Shown here in pieces: positions 8,620 to 18,522 of a stretch of 64,000 bases of DNA (position 1 is its first letter; each line of letters opens with the position of its first letter). The stretch comes from Rhizobium sp. WSM4643 (lineage in GTDB: Bacteria; Pseudomonadota; Alphaproteobacteria; Rhizobiales; Rhizobiaceae): assembly GCF_025152745.1 (NCBI RefSeq), contig NZ_CP104040.1, positions 434,001 to 498,000 on the forward strand, given 5' to 3'. A program made the position numbers and the translations under genes. A model generated the notes under the pieces. It saw only the letters and a program-made list of their open reading frames with translations. It had not been told where the DNA came from and made no database searches.

Positions 8620-8634
8620 TGAACAGACGAGTCA
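8620..8634 (+). promoter_or_regulatory. IRO-like box 2 overlapping the rirA leader (TGA-N9-TCA)
   Basis: The bases TGA-ACAGACGAG-TCA again fit TGA-N9-TCA. The site lies directly before the AGGAG ribosome-binding site of rirA and just downstream of a TATATA that could be a -10 element. A repressor bound here would block transcription start or clearance. Confidence 0.5.
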
Positions 8635-8644
8635 GGAGAATGGC

Positions 8645-9127
8645 ATGCGGTTGACGAAGCAGACGAACTATGCGGTTCGCATGTTGATGTATTGTGCTGC
8701 CAATGACGGGCACTTGAGCCGGATTCCGGAAATCGCCAGGGCCTATGGCGTTTCCGAGCTCTTTCTTTTCAAGATCCTCCAGCCGCTGAACAAGGCGGGT
8801 CTGGTCGAAACGGTGCGCGGTCGCAATGGCGGCGTGCGCTTGGGCAAGCCGGCCGCCGACATTAGTCTTTTCGACGTCGTTCGGGTGACGGAAGACAGCT
8901 TCGCCATGGCCGAATGCTTCGAGGATGACGGTGAGGTCGAATGCCCGCTGGTCGACAGTTGCGGTTTGAATTCGGCGCTGCGCAAGGCGCTCAACGCCTT
9001 CTTCGCCGTGCTGTCGGAATATTCCATCGACGACCTCGTCAAGGCGCGTCCGCAGATCAATTTCCTTCTCGGCATTACCGGCGAGCCGGCATATCGCAAA
9101 CCCGCGATCGTTGCTCCCGCCGCCTGA
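8645..9127 (+). CDS. rirA: iron-responsive transcriptional regulator RirA (Rrf2 family)
   Basis: 160 residues of the Rrf2 family. A winged helix-turn-helix lies in the first ~70 residues (MRLTKQTNYAVRMLMY, YGVSELFLFKILQPL, VRGRNGGVRL). Three cysteines at 91, 100 and 106 are placed to hold an Fe-S cluster. The sequence is the RirA signature of rhizobia. In iron-replete cells cluster-loaded RirA represses siderophore, haem and iron uptake genes; iron loss disables it. Two TGA-N9-TCA sites precede the gene. The tail after about residue 145 is short and variable. The gene stands alone between terminators. The neighbours mmsA and dpp are not obviously iron genes. Confidence 0.93.
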   Translation: MRLTKQTNYAVRMLMYCAANDGHLSRIPEIARAYGVSELFLFKILQPLNKAGLVETVRGRNGGVRLGKPAADISLFDVVRVTEDSFAMAECFEDDGEVECPLVDSCGLNSALRKALNAFFAVLSEYSIDDLVKARPQINFLLGITGEPAYRKPAIVAPAA

Positions 9128-9151
9128 TTTAAAGAGCAGAATTTGCTTCTG

Positions 9152-9189
9152 AACCGCGGTTGCCCTGGCAGCCGCGGTTTTTGTTTTTT
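9152..9189 (+). terminator. rho-independent terminator after rirA
   Basis: A GC-rich stem (AACCGCGGTTGCC with GGCAGCCGCGGTT, one G-T pair) is followed by TTTTGTTTTTT, 24 bases past the rirA stop codon. Confidence 0.88.
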
Positions 9190-9464
9190 CGGACCTCTCG
9201 TCGGCCGCCGAATGCCGGGAAAATGCCGGTTGCATGTCGCGATGGGCGCGCTTTTATACCAAATGCGACAAAATTTCGTTCATTTTTGTCCGAATATTTC
9301 CAAATGCGGCTGATTTTTGACTGAAAATTTCTAAAATTGTCCAGCTGGAAAATTTTTCTGCATAGCCCGTTGCTTTCAGTAGATAAATATCGTTCCATCA
9401 ACCGTCGATCGAGATGCATTCTACGATCTCCAAACATCAAGAAGAACAACCGGGAAACAATATT

Positions 9465-11060
9465 ATGAAAAAGATCTCTGTCCTCCTGGCAGCGACGGCC
9501 CTGATTTCCGTCATGGCGACGTCGGCCTGGTCCAAGACCCTTGTTTATTGCTCCGAGGGCTCGCCGGAAGGCTTCGACCCGAGCCTCTATACGGCAGGCA
9601 CGACCTTCGACGCGTCGTCGCGCACGGTCTATAGCCGCCTCGTCGAATTCAAGCATGGCGGGACCGAGATCGAGCCCGGTCTGGCCGAGAGCTGGAGCGT
9701 TTCGGCCGACGGCACGGAATACACCTTCAAGCTTCATCCCGGCGTCAAGTACCAGACCACCGACTTCTTCACGCCGACGCGTGATTTCAACGCCGACGAC
9801 GTCGTGTTCTCCTTCGAGCGCCAGCTGAAGTCCGACAATCCGTGGAACAAGTATGTCGAGGGCGGTTCCTACGAATACGCCGCCGGCATGGGCTTCCCTG
9901 AACTGATCAAGTCGATCGCAAAGGTCGACGACCTCACGGTCAAGTTCACGCTCAACCATCCCGAAGCGCCGTTCCTCGCCGACCTCGCCATGGACTTCGC
10001 CTCGATCGTCTCCAAGGAATATGCCGACAAGCTCGCCGCCGACGGCAAGATGGCGCAGATGAACCAGCAGCCGCTCGGCACCGGCCCGTTCACCTTCGTC
10101 GCCTACCAGCCGGATGCCGTCATCCGCTACAAAGCGAACGAAACCTATTTCAAGGGCAAGGAAAAGATCGACGATTTGGTTTTCGCCATCACCTCTGATG
10201 CGGCTGTCCGTGCTCAGAAGCTGAAGGCCGGCGAATGCCATCTGATCCCCTATCCGAATGCAGCCGACGTCTCCGAGCTGAAGAAGGACAACAATCTGAC
10301 CGTGCTGGAGCAGGCCGGTCTCAATGTCGGCTTCCTCGCCTACAACACGCAGATGGCTCCGTTCGACAAGCCGGAAGTTCGCCGTGCGCTCAATATGGCG
10401 ATCAACAAGCAGGCGATCATCGACGCCGTCTTCCAGGGTGCTGCCGCCGTTGCCAAGAACCCGATCCCGCCGACGATGTGGTCCTATAACGACGCTGTTC
10501 AGGACGACAAGTACGATCCGGATGCTGCCAAGAAGGCTCTCGCCGATGCCGGCGTCAAGGATCTCAGCATGAAGATCTGGGCGATGCCGGTTTCGCGCCC
10601 CTATATGCTGAACGCGCGCCGCGCCGCCGAATTGATGCAGGCAGATTTCGCCAAGATCGGTGTCAAGGTCGAGATCGTCACCCATGAATGGGCCGAATAC
10701 CTGAAGCTCTCCTCCGACGTGAAGCGCGACGGCGCCGTCATCCTCGGCTGGACGGGCGATAACGGTGATCCCGATAACTTCATGGATACGCTGCTCGGCT
10801 GCGATGCCGTCGGCGGCAACAACCGTGCTCAGTGGTGCAACAAGGAATATGACGACTTGATGACCAAGGCCAAGCTGACGGCCGATGTCGGCGAGCGTAC
10901 GAAGGCCTATGAGCAGGCGCAGCTGATCTTCAAGAAGGAAGCTCCCTGGGCGACCCTCGACCACTCGCTCGTCTTCGTTCCGATGAGCAAGAAGGTCTCC
11001 GGCTTCCAGATGGACCCGCTCGGCATTCACCGCTTCGACGGCGTCGACGTATCCGAATAA
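9465..11060 (+). CDS. dppA: dipeptide/oligopeptide ABC transporter, periplasmic substrate-binding protein
   Basis: 531 residues, a solute-binding protein of family 5. The start is set at ATG 9465 because MKKISVLLAATALISV begins a clear Sec signal peptide, probably cut after about residue 24. The mature protein shows the DppA order: YCSEGSPEGFDPS, then LAESWSVSADGTEYTF, GTGPFTF, RRALNMAINKQ and GWTGDNGDPDNF. It captures dipeptides (in relatives also delta-aminolevulinate or haem) in the periplasm for DppBC. It leads a dppABCDF operon. An AT-rich region of about 275 bases upstream carries the promoter. Confidence 0.92.
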   Translation: MKKISVLLAATALISVMATSAWSKTLVYCSEGSPEGFDPSLYTAGTTFDASSRTVYSRLVEFKHGGTEIEPGLAESWSVSADGTEYTFKLHPGVKYQTTDFFTPTRDFNADDVVFSFERQLKSDNPWNKYVEGGSYEYAAGMGFPELIKSIAKVDDLTVKFTLNHPEAPFLADLAMDFASIVSKEYADKLAADGKMAQMNQQPLGTGPFTFVAYQPDAVIRYKANETYFKGKEKIDDLVFAITSDAAVRAQKLKAGECHLIPYPNAADVSELKKDNNLTVLEQAGLNVGFLAYNTQMAPFDKPEVRRALNMAINKQAIIDAVFQGAAAVAKNPIPPTMWSYNDAVQDDKYDPDAAKKALADAGVKDLSMKIWAMPVSRPYMLNARRAAELMQADFAKIGVKVEIVTHEWAEYLKLSSDVKRDGAVILGWTGDNGDPDNFMDTLLGCDAVGGNNRAQWCNKEYDDLMTKAKLTADVGERTKAYEQAQLIFKKEAPWATLDHSLVFVPMSKKVSGFQMDPLGIHRFDGVDVSE

Positions 11061-11099
11061 CAAGAATAATGTAAGAATGCCCGGCAGAGCTGGGCGCAG

Positions 11100-11127
11100 C
11101 CGGCGGTCAGGGTCTCCTGACCGCCGG
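11100..11127 (+). other. intercistronic hairpin between dppA and dppB
   Basis: A perfect 12-bp stem (CCGGCGGTCAGG / CCTGACCGCCGG) with a 4-base loop has no T run behind it. This position after a binding-protein gene commonly holds an mRNA-stabilising or attenuating structure, giving more DppA than permease. That role is inferred. Confidence 0.65.
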
Positions 11128-11146
11128 AAACTATTGGATACCTGCC

Positions 11147-12151
11147 ATGTTGCGTTTTTTCATCAGCCGCTTCGCGGTGCTGATCCCGACATTTCTCGGC
11201 GTTTCCCTCATTGCCTTCTCGTTCATCCGCATGCTTCCCGGCGATCCCGTCATGCTCCTGTCGGGTGAACGTGTCATGGCGCCGGAGCGTCACGCCCAGA
11301 TCATGCACGATCTCGGCTTCGACCGGCCCATGTATGTGCAGTATTTCGACTACCTCGTAAAAGTGCTGCACGGCGATCTCGGCACCTCGATCGTCACTAA
11401 GCGGCCGGTTCTCGGCGAATTCCTGACCCTGTTTCCGGCAACGCTGGAGCTTTCGCTCTGTGCCATCATCATTGCGGTCTGTCTTGGCGTGCCCGCCGGC
11501 GTCTTTGCGGCGGTCAAGCGTGGCACGTGGTTCGATCAGAGCGTAATGGGTGTTGCCCTCATCGGTTATTCCATGCCGATCTTCTGGTGGGGTCTGCTGC
11601 TCATTATCTTCTTCTCCGGCTATCTCGGCTGGACGCCGGTTTCCGGTCGAATCTCGCTGATGTATTTCTTCAAGCCGGTCACCGGTTTCATGCTGATCGA
11701 CAGCCTGCTGTCAGGCCAAAAGGGGGCTTTCGCCTCCGCCGCCAGCTATCTCATCCTGCCGACCATCGTGCTGGCGACCATTCCGCTTGCCGTCATCGCG
11801 CGCCAGACGCGTTCGGCAATGCTCGAGGTTCTGGGCGAGGACTATGTCCGCACCGCGCGCTCGAAGGGCCTGAAGCCGCTGCGCGTTGTCGGCGTGCATG
11901 CGCTGCGCAATGCGATGATCCCTGTCATCACCACGATCGGTCTGCAGATCGGCGTTCTTCTTGCCGGCGCCATCCTCACCGAGACGATCTTCTCCTGGCC
12001 GGGCATCGGCAAATGGATGGTCGATTCGGTCTTCAAGCGCGATTATGCCGTGGTCCAGGGCGGTCTTCTGCTGATCGCCGGCGTCATCATGCTGGTCAAT
12101 CTGATTGTTGATGTTCTCTACGGCTTCATCAATCCGCGCATTCGTCATTAG
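11147..12151 (+). CDS. dppB: dipeptide ABC transporter permease DppB
   Basis: 334 residues with six predicted membrane helices. The first begins right at the N-terminus (MLRFFISRFAVLIPTFLGVS). The EAA-type coupling loop reads EDYVRTARSKGLKPLRVVGV and is followed by HALRNAMIPVIT. A large periplasmic loop follows helix 1, as in DppB/OppB. It pairs with DppC to form the inner-membrane channel. It is separated from dppA by 86 bases containing a hairpin, and is followed 9 bases later by dppC. Confidence 0.93.
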   Translation: MLRFFISRFAVLIPTFLGVSLIAFSFIRMLPGDPVMLLSGERVMAPERHAQIMHDLGFDRPMYVQYFDYLVKVLHGDLGTSIVTKRPVLGEFLTLFPATLELSLCAIIIAVCLGVPAGVFAAVKRGTWFDQSVMGVALIGYSMPIFWWGLLLIIFFSGYLGWTPVSGRISLMYFFKPVTGFMLIDSLLSGQKGAFASAASYLILPTIVLATIPLAVIARQTRSAMLEVLGEDYVRTARSKGLKPLRVVGVHALRNAMIPVITTIGLQIGVLLAGAILTETIFSWPGIGKWMVDSVFKRDYAVVQGGLLLIAGVIMLVNLIVDVLYGFINPRIRH

Positions 12152-12160
12152 GAGCGGTCC

Positions 12161-13051
12161 ATGAGCACGGTCACCGTCAAAACCGGCCAGCCATCCGCTC
12201 TTGCGGATTTCTGGCATTATTTCTCCCGCAACAAGGGCGCCGTCATCGGCCTGGTGGTTTTCATCATCATCCTGATCGTCGCAGTCTTCGCACCGCTCTT
12301 TGCGCCGCATGAGCCGAACGAGCAGAACCGTGCGGTACTGCTCGCCGTGCCATTCTGGATGGAGGGCGGCAGCGCCTCCTTCCCGCTTGGAACGGATGCC
12401 GTCGGCCGCGATATCCTCTCGCGCCTGATCTACGGCGCGCGCTTTTCGCTGTTCATCGGCGTCGTCGTCGTCACGCTTTCGGTCATTTCAGGCGTGCTGA
12501 TCGGCCTCGTCGCCGGATTTTTCCGCGGCAAGGTCGATACGGCGATCATGCGCCTGATGGATATCATCCTGGCCTTCCCGTCACTGCTGCTCGCTCTGGT
12601 GCTGGTGGCCGTGCTCGGGCCAGGGCTTACCAATGCGATGATCGCGATTTCGCTGGTCAACCAGCCGCATTTCGTCCGGCTGACGCGCGCCTCGGTCATT
12701 TCAGAACGCGAGAAGGAATATGTGATCGCCTCGCGTGTTGCCGGTGCCGGCACCTTCCGGTTGATGTTCAAGACGATCCTGCCGAACTGTCTTGGGCCGC
12801 TGATCGTTCAGGCGACGCTCGCCTTCTCGGCGGCGATTCTCGATGCTGCCGCCCTCGGCTTTCTCGGCATGGGCGCTCAGCCGCCGACACCCGAATGGGG
12901 GACGATGCTGGCCGAATCCCGTGAGTTCATATCGCGCGCCTGGTGGGTGGTGACATTCCCTGGTCTTGCCATCCTCATCACCGTTCTCGCCATCAATTTG
13001 ATGGGCGACGGTCTGCGCGACGCACTCGATCCCAAACTGAAGAGGTCGTGA
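12161..13051 (+). CDS. dppC: dipeptide ABC transporter permease DppC
   Basis: 296 residues. A soluble N-terminus precedes a first membrane helix at about 23-45 (GAVIGLVVFIIILIVAVFAP). The LGTDAVGRDILSRLIYGAR motif follows, typical of DppC/OppC. Five more helices and the EAA loop (KEYVIASRVAGAGTFRLM) complete the pattern. It is the partner of DppB. Its TGA shares one base with the ATG of dppD (TGATG at 13049-13053), so the two are translationally coupled. Confidence 0.93.
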   Translation: MSTVTVKTGQPSALADFWHYFSRNKGAVIGLVVFIIILIVAVFAPLFAPHEPNEQNRAVLLAVPFWMEGGSASFPLGTDAVGRDILSRLIYGARFSLFIGVVVVTLSVISGVLIGLVAGFFRGKVDTAIMRLMDIILAFPSLLLALVLVAVLGPGLTNAMIAISLVNQPHFVRLTRASVISEREKEYVIASRVAGAGTFRLMFKTILPNCLGPLIVQATLAFSAAILDAAALGFLGMGAQPPTPEWGTMLAESREFISRAWWVVTFPGLAILITVLAINLMGDGLRDALDPKLKRS

Positions 13052-14063
13052 TGCCACTCCTCGAGATTGAAAATCTGACTGTCGAATTCCAGACCTCTTC
13101 CGGTCTCTTCCGCGCCGTCGACGGCGTATCGCTTGCCTGCGACAAGGGCGAGATCCTGTCGGTCGTCGGCGAATCCGGCTCGGGTAAATCCGTTGCCATG
13201 CTTGCCCTCATGGGGCTTCTGCCCTGGACGGCGAAGATCACCGCCGACCGGATGCAGTTCGACGGCAAGGACCTGCGCGGCATCTCCGCCCGCCAGCGCC
13301 GCAGGATTATCGGCAAGGATATGGCGATGATCTTCCAGGAGCCGATGTCGAGCCTCAATCCTTGCTTCACGGTCGGTTTCCAGCTCGGCGAGACCCTGCG
13401 CGTGCATATGGGCCTCAACCGCAAGGAGCGCCGCCAACGCTCGATCGAGCTCTTGAACCTCGTCGGCATTCCGGCGCCGGAAGAGCGCCTGTCGAACTTC
13501 CCGCATCAGATGTCCGGCGGCATGAGCCAGCGCGTCATGATCGCCATGGCACTCGCCTGCAATCCGAAGCTCCTCATCGCCGACGAGCCGACGACCGCGC
13601 TCGACGTGACGATCCAGGCGCAGATTCTGGATCTGCTTGTTCGCCTGCAGAAGGAGCAGGGCATGGCGCTGGTGCTGATCACCCACGACATGGGGGTCGT
13701 TGCCGAAACTGCCGAACGGGTGCAGGTGCAATATGCCGGCCAGAAGGTCGAGGAACAGCCGGTGAGGGCGCTGTTCCGCGACCCGCATCATCCCTATACC
13801 GCAGCCCTGCTCGCAGCGCTGCCCGAGCGCGCCAAGGTCGGCCAGCGTCTTCCCTCGATCGCCGGTGTCGTTCCCGGGCAGCATGGTCGCCCGACAGGCT
13901 GTCTCTTTGCGCCGCGCTGCGGCTTCGCCACGGTCGAATGCGACCGTGGCGTGGTCCGCCAGGGACCGGAGCTTGGACTGGCGCTCTGCAACTATCCCTT
14001 GAAGGACGGCAAGCCGCTCGGGCATCCCGGCATCATGGCCGTTGAAACCGCAGGAGACCTCGT

Positions 14064-14067
<4 letters not shown>
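13051..14067 (+). CDS. dppD: dipeptide ABC transporter ATPase DppD
   Basis: 338 residues from ATG 13051, which overlaps the dppC stop; earlier starts would run through dppC. Walker A GESGSGKS at about 40-47, signature MSGGMSQR, Walker [13 protein letters not shown], and the oligopeptide-transporter C-terminal region ([16 protein letters not shown], cysteines at CLFAPRC) all fit DppD/OppD. It hydrolyses ATP with DppF to drive uptake. Its TGA overlaps the dppF ATG (ATGA). Confidence 0.93.
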
Positions 14068-15017
<950 letters not shown>

Positions 15018-15043
15018 GCGGGGAGATAAGCTGAGGAGCAAAC

Positions 15044-15583
15044 ATGCCGGATGAGCAGATGAACAGACCCCATGCGATCGTCGTCATGGGCGTCAGCGGC
15101 TGCGGCAAGTCCTCCGTCGGCGAAAAACTCGCCGAAGCGCTGCACCTGCAGTTTATGGAGGGCGATGCGCTTCATCCGGCCGCCAATGTCGAGAAGATGT
15201 CGAAGGGCATTCCGCTGACCGATGACGACCGGATGCCCTGGCTCGACAGCATCGGCGAAGAGATGAAGGCCTCGCTGGAAAAGAGCGAGGGCATCATCGT
15301 CTCCTGCTCGGCGCTGAAGCGTCTCTATCGCGACAGGCTCAGGGCTGCTGCCGGCGGCAATCTGCTCTTCGTCTATCTCGAAGGTTCCAGGGCGCTGCTG
15401 ATGAAAAGGATGGGCGAGCGCAAGGGGCACTTCATGCCGGTCTCGCTGCTCGACAGCCAACTGGCGACGCTTGAGGTGCCCACAGGCGAGCCGGGCGTCG
15501 TCACTGTCGATATCGACGACACCGTGGACGGCATTGCAGCAACGGCCCTCGAAGGTCTCGCAACACTCGGCGTTACGGGTTGA
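15044..15583 (+). CDS. gntK: gluconokinase
   Basis: 179 residues, a P-loop kinase of the gluconate/shikimate type. GVSGCGKS lies at residues 16-23, the family motif GDALHPAANVEKMSKGIPLTD follows, and SCSALKRLYRD and GHFMP match GntK. It phosphorylates D-gluconate to 6-phosphogluconate for the Entner-Doudoroff and pentose phosphate routes. AGGAG precedes the start. It lies 26 bases after dppF with no visible terminator, so read-through from dpp is possible. The 3' end overlaps the convergent oxidoreductase gene by 11 bases. Confidence 0.9.
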   Translation: MPDEQMNRPHAIVVMGVSGCGKSSVGEKLAEALHLQFMEGDALHPAANVEKMSKGIPLTDDDRMPWLDSIGEEMKASLEKSEGIIVSCSALKRLYRDRLRAAAGGNLLFVYLEGSRALLMKRMGERKGHFMPVSLLDSQLATLEVPTGEPGVVTVDIDDTVDGIAATALEGLATLGVTG

Positions 15584-16832
15584 AACGCTGCGGCGAATAG
15601 GCCGCGATATCGATGAAAGGCTTCTCGCCGGTGATGAGTTCGGCAAGCACGCGGCCGGTCACCGGTCCGAGCGTCAGCCCGTGATGGGCATGGCCGAAGG
15701 CAAACCACAGGCCCTGATGACGCGGCGCCTTGCCGATGATCGGCATCATATCCGGCGTGCAGGGGCGCGCGCCCATCCAGGGTTTGGGATCGAGCCTGCC
15801 TCCGAGCGGGAAGATCGTGCGCGCCACGGCTTCGGCGCGGTCGAGCTGGACCGGCGTCTTCGGCGCGTCGAGCGTAGCAAACTCCGCCCCGGTCGTCAGG
15901 CGGATGCCGCGGTTCATCGGCGCAAGGAGGTAGCCGCGTTCGGCATCGAGCGTCCAGTTGTTGAGCACGGCATTGCCCTCGGCGGCATAGTGCATGTGAT
16001 AGCCACGCTTGACGCCGAGCGGGAAGGAATAGCCGAGCCGGCGCGTCGCAACGGCCGCCCAGGGGCCGAGTGCCATCACAGCATCATTGGCTTCGAGCGC
16101 ACCTTCCGCGGTCATGATCTTCCAGCCGGAGCCGAACGGACCGAGCGAGGCGGCGTCGCCCGTGACGAACCGGCCACCGAGGCTCTCGAAATAGCGGCGA
16201 TAGGCCGATGTCAGCGCATGCGGATCGAGCACCGACCAGGGATCGCGCCAGCGAATACCGCCGGCGAAATCGCCGGTCATATGAGGTTCCATGCGGGCGA
16301 TGTCGGCCGAGGTCAGGCTGTCGTACGCCACGTCGAATTCATTCCGCCAAAGTGCTGCCTCTGCGAAAGCCGCGTCGCGCTTGGCTTCAGTGCGGAAAAT
16401 CTTTATCCATCCGTCCTTGCGGATCAGCCCTTCGGCCTCCGACGCTTCGATCAGGTCCTTGTGCTCCACAATCGAATTTTCGATCAGCGGCGCATAGGCC
16501 CGGGTGATGATGGCGTGGCGCCGCGCATTGGAATTCCACCAGTAGCGGGCGAGAAACGCGATCTGACTCGGCAGCGTGCGCAGGTGATAATGCGCGTCGA
16601 TGCGATTATTCAGCGCATAACGCAGCAAAAGCCCGAGCTGCTGGGGAAAGCCGTAAGGTGCCACACCTTCGCGCTGGATCAGGCCGGCATTGCCGAAGGA
16701 GGTTTCGTTGCCCGGATCCTTGCGGTCGATCAGCGTCACCTGCCGGCCGCGCCGCTGAAGATGGATGGCCGTGGAAACCCCGACGATGCCGGCGCCGAGC
16801 ACGATTGCGTTTTTCGTCATTTCCGCTTGCAT
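15573..16832 (-). CDS. FAD-dependent D-amino-acid dehydrogenase-like oxidoreductase (DadA family)
   Basis: 419 residues (or 415 from the internal ATG at 16820; neither start has a strong ribosome-binding site). The N-terminal dinucleotide-binding motif GAGIVG is at residues 13-18, followed by RKDPGNETSFGNAGLI, the DadA-type segment. The C-terminus has the FGHAHHGLTLGP motif. Such enzymes oxidise D-amino acids and pass electrons to the quinone pool. It lies 65 bases downstream of the ICMT-like gene on the same strand, so it may belong to the polyketide synthase operon. The exact substrate is unknown; a sarcosine- or glycine-oxidase-like role is an alternative. Confidence 0.8.
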   Translation of the reverse strand: MQAEMTKNAIVLGAGIVGVSTAIHLQRRGRQVTLIDRKDPGNETSFGNAGLIQREGVAPYGFPQQLGLLLRYALNNRIDAHYHLRTLPSQIAFLARYWWNSNARRHAIITRAYAPLIENSIVEHKDLIEASEAEGLIRKDGWIKIFRTEAKRDAAFAEAALWRNEFDVAYDSLTSADIARMEPHMTGDFAGGIRWRDPWSVLDPHALTSAYRRYFESLGGRFVTGDAASLGPFGSGWKIMTAEGALEANDAVMALGPWAAVATRRLGYSFPLGVKRGYHMHYAAEGNAVLNNWTLDAERGYLLAPMNRGIRLTTGAEFATLDAPKTPVQLDRAEAVARTIFPLGGRLDPKPWMGARPCTPDMMPIIGKAPRHQGLWFAFGHAHHGLTLGPVTGRVLAELITGEKPFIDIAAYSPQRFNP

Positions 16833-16896
16833 TCCGCTTAGTCTTACGCGGTGAAAATGCCCGCGCCGATACCGCGACGCAAACGGAAAATCGCAT

Positions 16897-17400
16897 TCAT
16901 TTCAAAATCATTGCGCTTTTCAGTGCGGCATTTTCAGTTTTCACGCGGACATGGAGGATAAGCGCGTTGAAAAGGGAAAAGACGATCGCGTAAAGCGGCA
17001 GGCCGAAGGCGAGGGGAAGGACGGCGATTTCGCCGACGACGATCGCATAGTTCGGATGGCGGAGGAAGCGATAGGGCCCGGAACTGACGAGCGGCGCACC
17101 GGGCAGGATGATGATACGCGTCGTCCAGCGGCCTTTCAGCGTCGCCAGCACCCAGAGCCGCAGCGCCTGCAGCCCCATGAACACGAGAAACCAGAAGAGC
17201 GCGATCGGCCTGCCCGGTGCAGTGAGCCAAAGGCCGATGATCCAGCCTGCATGCAGCGCCACCATGACGGGATAATGCTCGGGTGCCACCTCTCTGGCGC
17301 CACCGGCAAGAAGCGCGGCCGTGTTGCGCCGGGCGAGCGCGAGTTCCGCCAGCCGCTGCAGCGTCACGAATGCCAGAAGCGCGATCGACGGCCACATCAT
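16897..17400 (-). CDS. isoprenylcysteine carboxyl methyltransferase (ICMT)-family membrane methyltransferase
   Basis: 167 residues from ATG 17400, which overlaps the stop of the upstream polyketide synthase in an ATGA. Four to five hydrophobic segments and the signature GPYRFLRHPNYAIVVGEIAV place it in the ICMT/PEMT-like family of integral membrane SAM methyltransferases. In Bacillus (BpsB) and Streptomyces (SrsB) such proteins sit beside a type III polyketide synthase and O-methylate its alkylpyrone or alkylresorcinol product. The same pairing here supports that role. The actual product is not known. Confidence 0.82.
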   Translation of the reverse strand: MMWPSIALLAFVTLQRLAELALARRNTAALLAGGAREVAPEHYPVMVALHAGWIIGLWLTAPGRPIALFWFLVFMGLQALRLWVLATLKGRWTTRIIILPGAPLVSSGPYRFLRHPNYAIVVGEIAVLPLAFGLPLYAIVFSLFNALILHVRVKTENAALKSAMILK

Positions 17401-18449
17401 GCTTCCCTCCGCAGCGTCACGCAGCTGGCCGAAAAGCCCGGCCCCATGGCGATCATCGCCGAGCGCGCCGGCAACCCGGCGCGGATTGCCCGCTCCAGCA
17501 CGAACAGGATGGTCGGCGAGGACATGTTGCCATATTCGGCAAGCACGGCGCGCTCGTGATCGAGCGTGCCCGGCGATAGCGAAAGCGCGCTCTCCATCGC
17601 TGCCAGCACCTTCGTGCCGCCGGGATGGCAGATGAAGCGGTCGATATCCTCCAGCTTCAACCTGTTGCGCGCCAGAATAGCACCCACCGCCGGGCCAAGC
17701 TCCTTTTCGGCAAAGGGCGGCAGCGATTGCGCCAGTACGATGCCGAAGCCGCCGTCGTCTATCTTCCAGCCCATGATATCGAGCGTGTCGGGAAAGAGAT
17801 GTTCGCCGGTCGATTCCACCTCCGCCAGCCCGTCTTCGCCTGATCGCAGCACGCAGGCGGCCGCGCCGTCGCCAAAAAGCGCTGTGGCGATAATGTTCGG
17901 CCGCGTCAACTCGTCCAGCCGGAAGGCGAGCGTGCAAAGCTCGATCGAGACGAAAAGCACAACAGCGCCCGGCCGGCCCCGCGCCAGCCGTGAGGCGATC
18001 GCAAAGCCCGACACGCCGGCGGCGCAGCCGAGCCCGAAGACCGGCACGCGTTCGATATCGGGCCTGAAACCCATCCGGCCAGCTAGCTGCGCATCGAGGC
18101 TCGGTGTCGTAAAACCGGTGGAGGAGACGGTTACGACACAGTCGACATCGCCGGCCTCAAGCCCTGCCTGGCGAAGGGCCGAGCTGGCAGCCTCAACAAA
18201 AAGCCTGCCCGCCACCTCGGCAAAGGCCTGCATCCGGTCCTGCCAGCCATGCGGCTCGTCGAACCAGGCAAGCGGCCGCGCCGCATGACGCTTTTCGATA
18301 CCGGCGCTGTCGAAGACGCGGGCAAGATGCCGGAAATCCTCGAAGCGGTCGGCAAACAGGCGGGCAGAGGCTTCCACCGCCTGTCTTTGGAAAATGACAT
18401 GTTCGGGTGTCGCAACGGCGAGGCTGACGAGTTTCACGGTATCAGTCAT
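17397..18449 (-). CDS. type III polyketide synthase (chalcone/stilbene synthase family)
   Basis: 350 residues. The thiolase-fold catalytic triad is visible: Cys142 in GLGCAAG, His275 in ICHPGGTK and Asn308 in YGNMSSPT. The GFTTPSLDAQLAGRMG segment and C-terminal GPGFSASC loop match bacterial type III synthases (alkylpyrone/alkylresorcinol or PhlD-like). These enzymes extend an acyl-CoA with malonyl-CoA and cyclise the chain. AAGGAG precedes the start. Translational coupling with the ICMT-like methyltransferase suggests a methylated alkylpyrone or resorcinol lipid. Starter and product cannot be read from the sequence. Confidence 0.9.
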   Translation of the reverse strand: MTDTVKLVSLAVATPEHVIFQRQAVEASARLFADRFEDFRHLARVFDSAGIEKRHAARPLAWFDEPHGWQDRMQAFAEVAGRLFVEAASSALRQAGLEAGDVDCVVTVSSTGFTTPSLDAQLAGRMGFRPDIERVPVFGLGCAAGVSGFAIASRLARGRPGAVVLFVSIELCTLAFRLDELTRPNIIATALFGDGAAACVLRSGEDGLAEVESTGEHLFPDTLDIMGWKIDDGGFGIVLAQSLPPFAEKELGPAVGAILARNRLKLEDIDRFICHPGGTKVLAAMESALSLSPGTLDHERAVLAEYGNMSSPTILFVLERAIRAGLPARSAMIAMGPGFSASCVTLRREA

Positions 18450-18522
18450 GGTGTTCTCCTTGTCGTTCCCGGCGCAACGACTGAAAACACGCCTATGCCG
18501 AAATTATTCGGATCAGCGTGCT

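Noticed and set aside
9129..11063. 644-codon open frame on the minus strand
   Set aside because: It lies opposite dppA, has no ribosome-binding site or domain, and arises from the high-G+C codon bias of the real gene.
15471..16841. 456-codon plus-strand frame
   Set aside because: Opposite strand of the DadA-like gene; the FAD-binding motifs are only on the minus strand.
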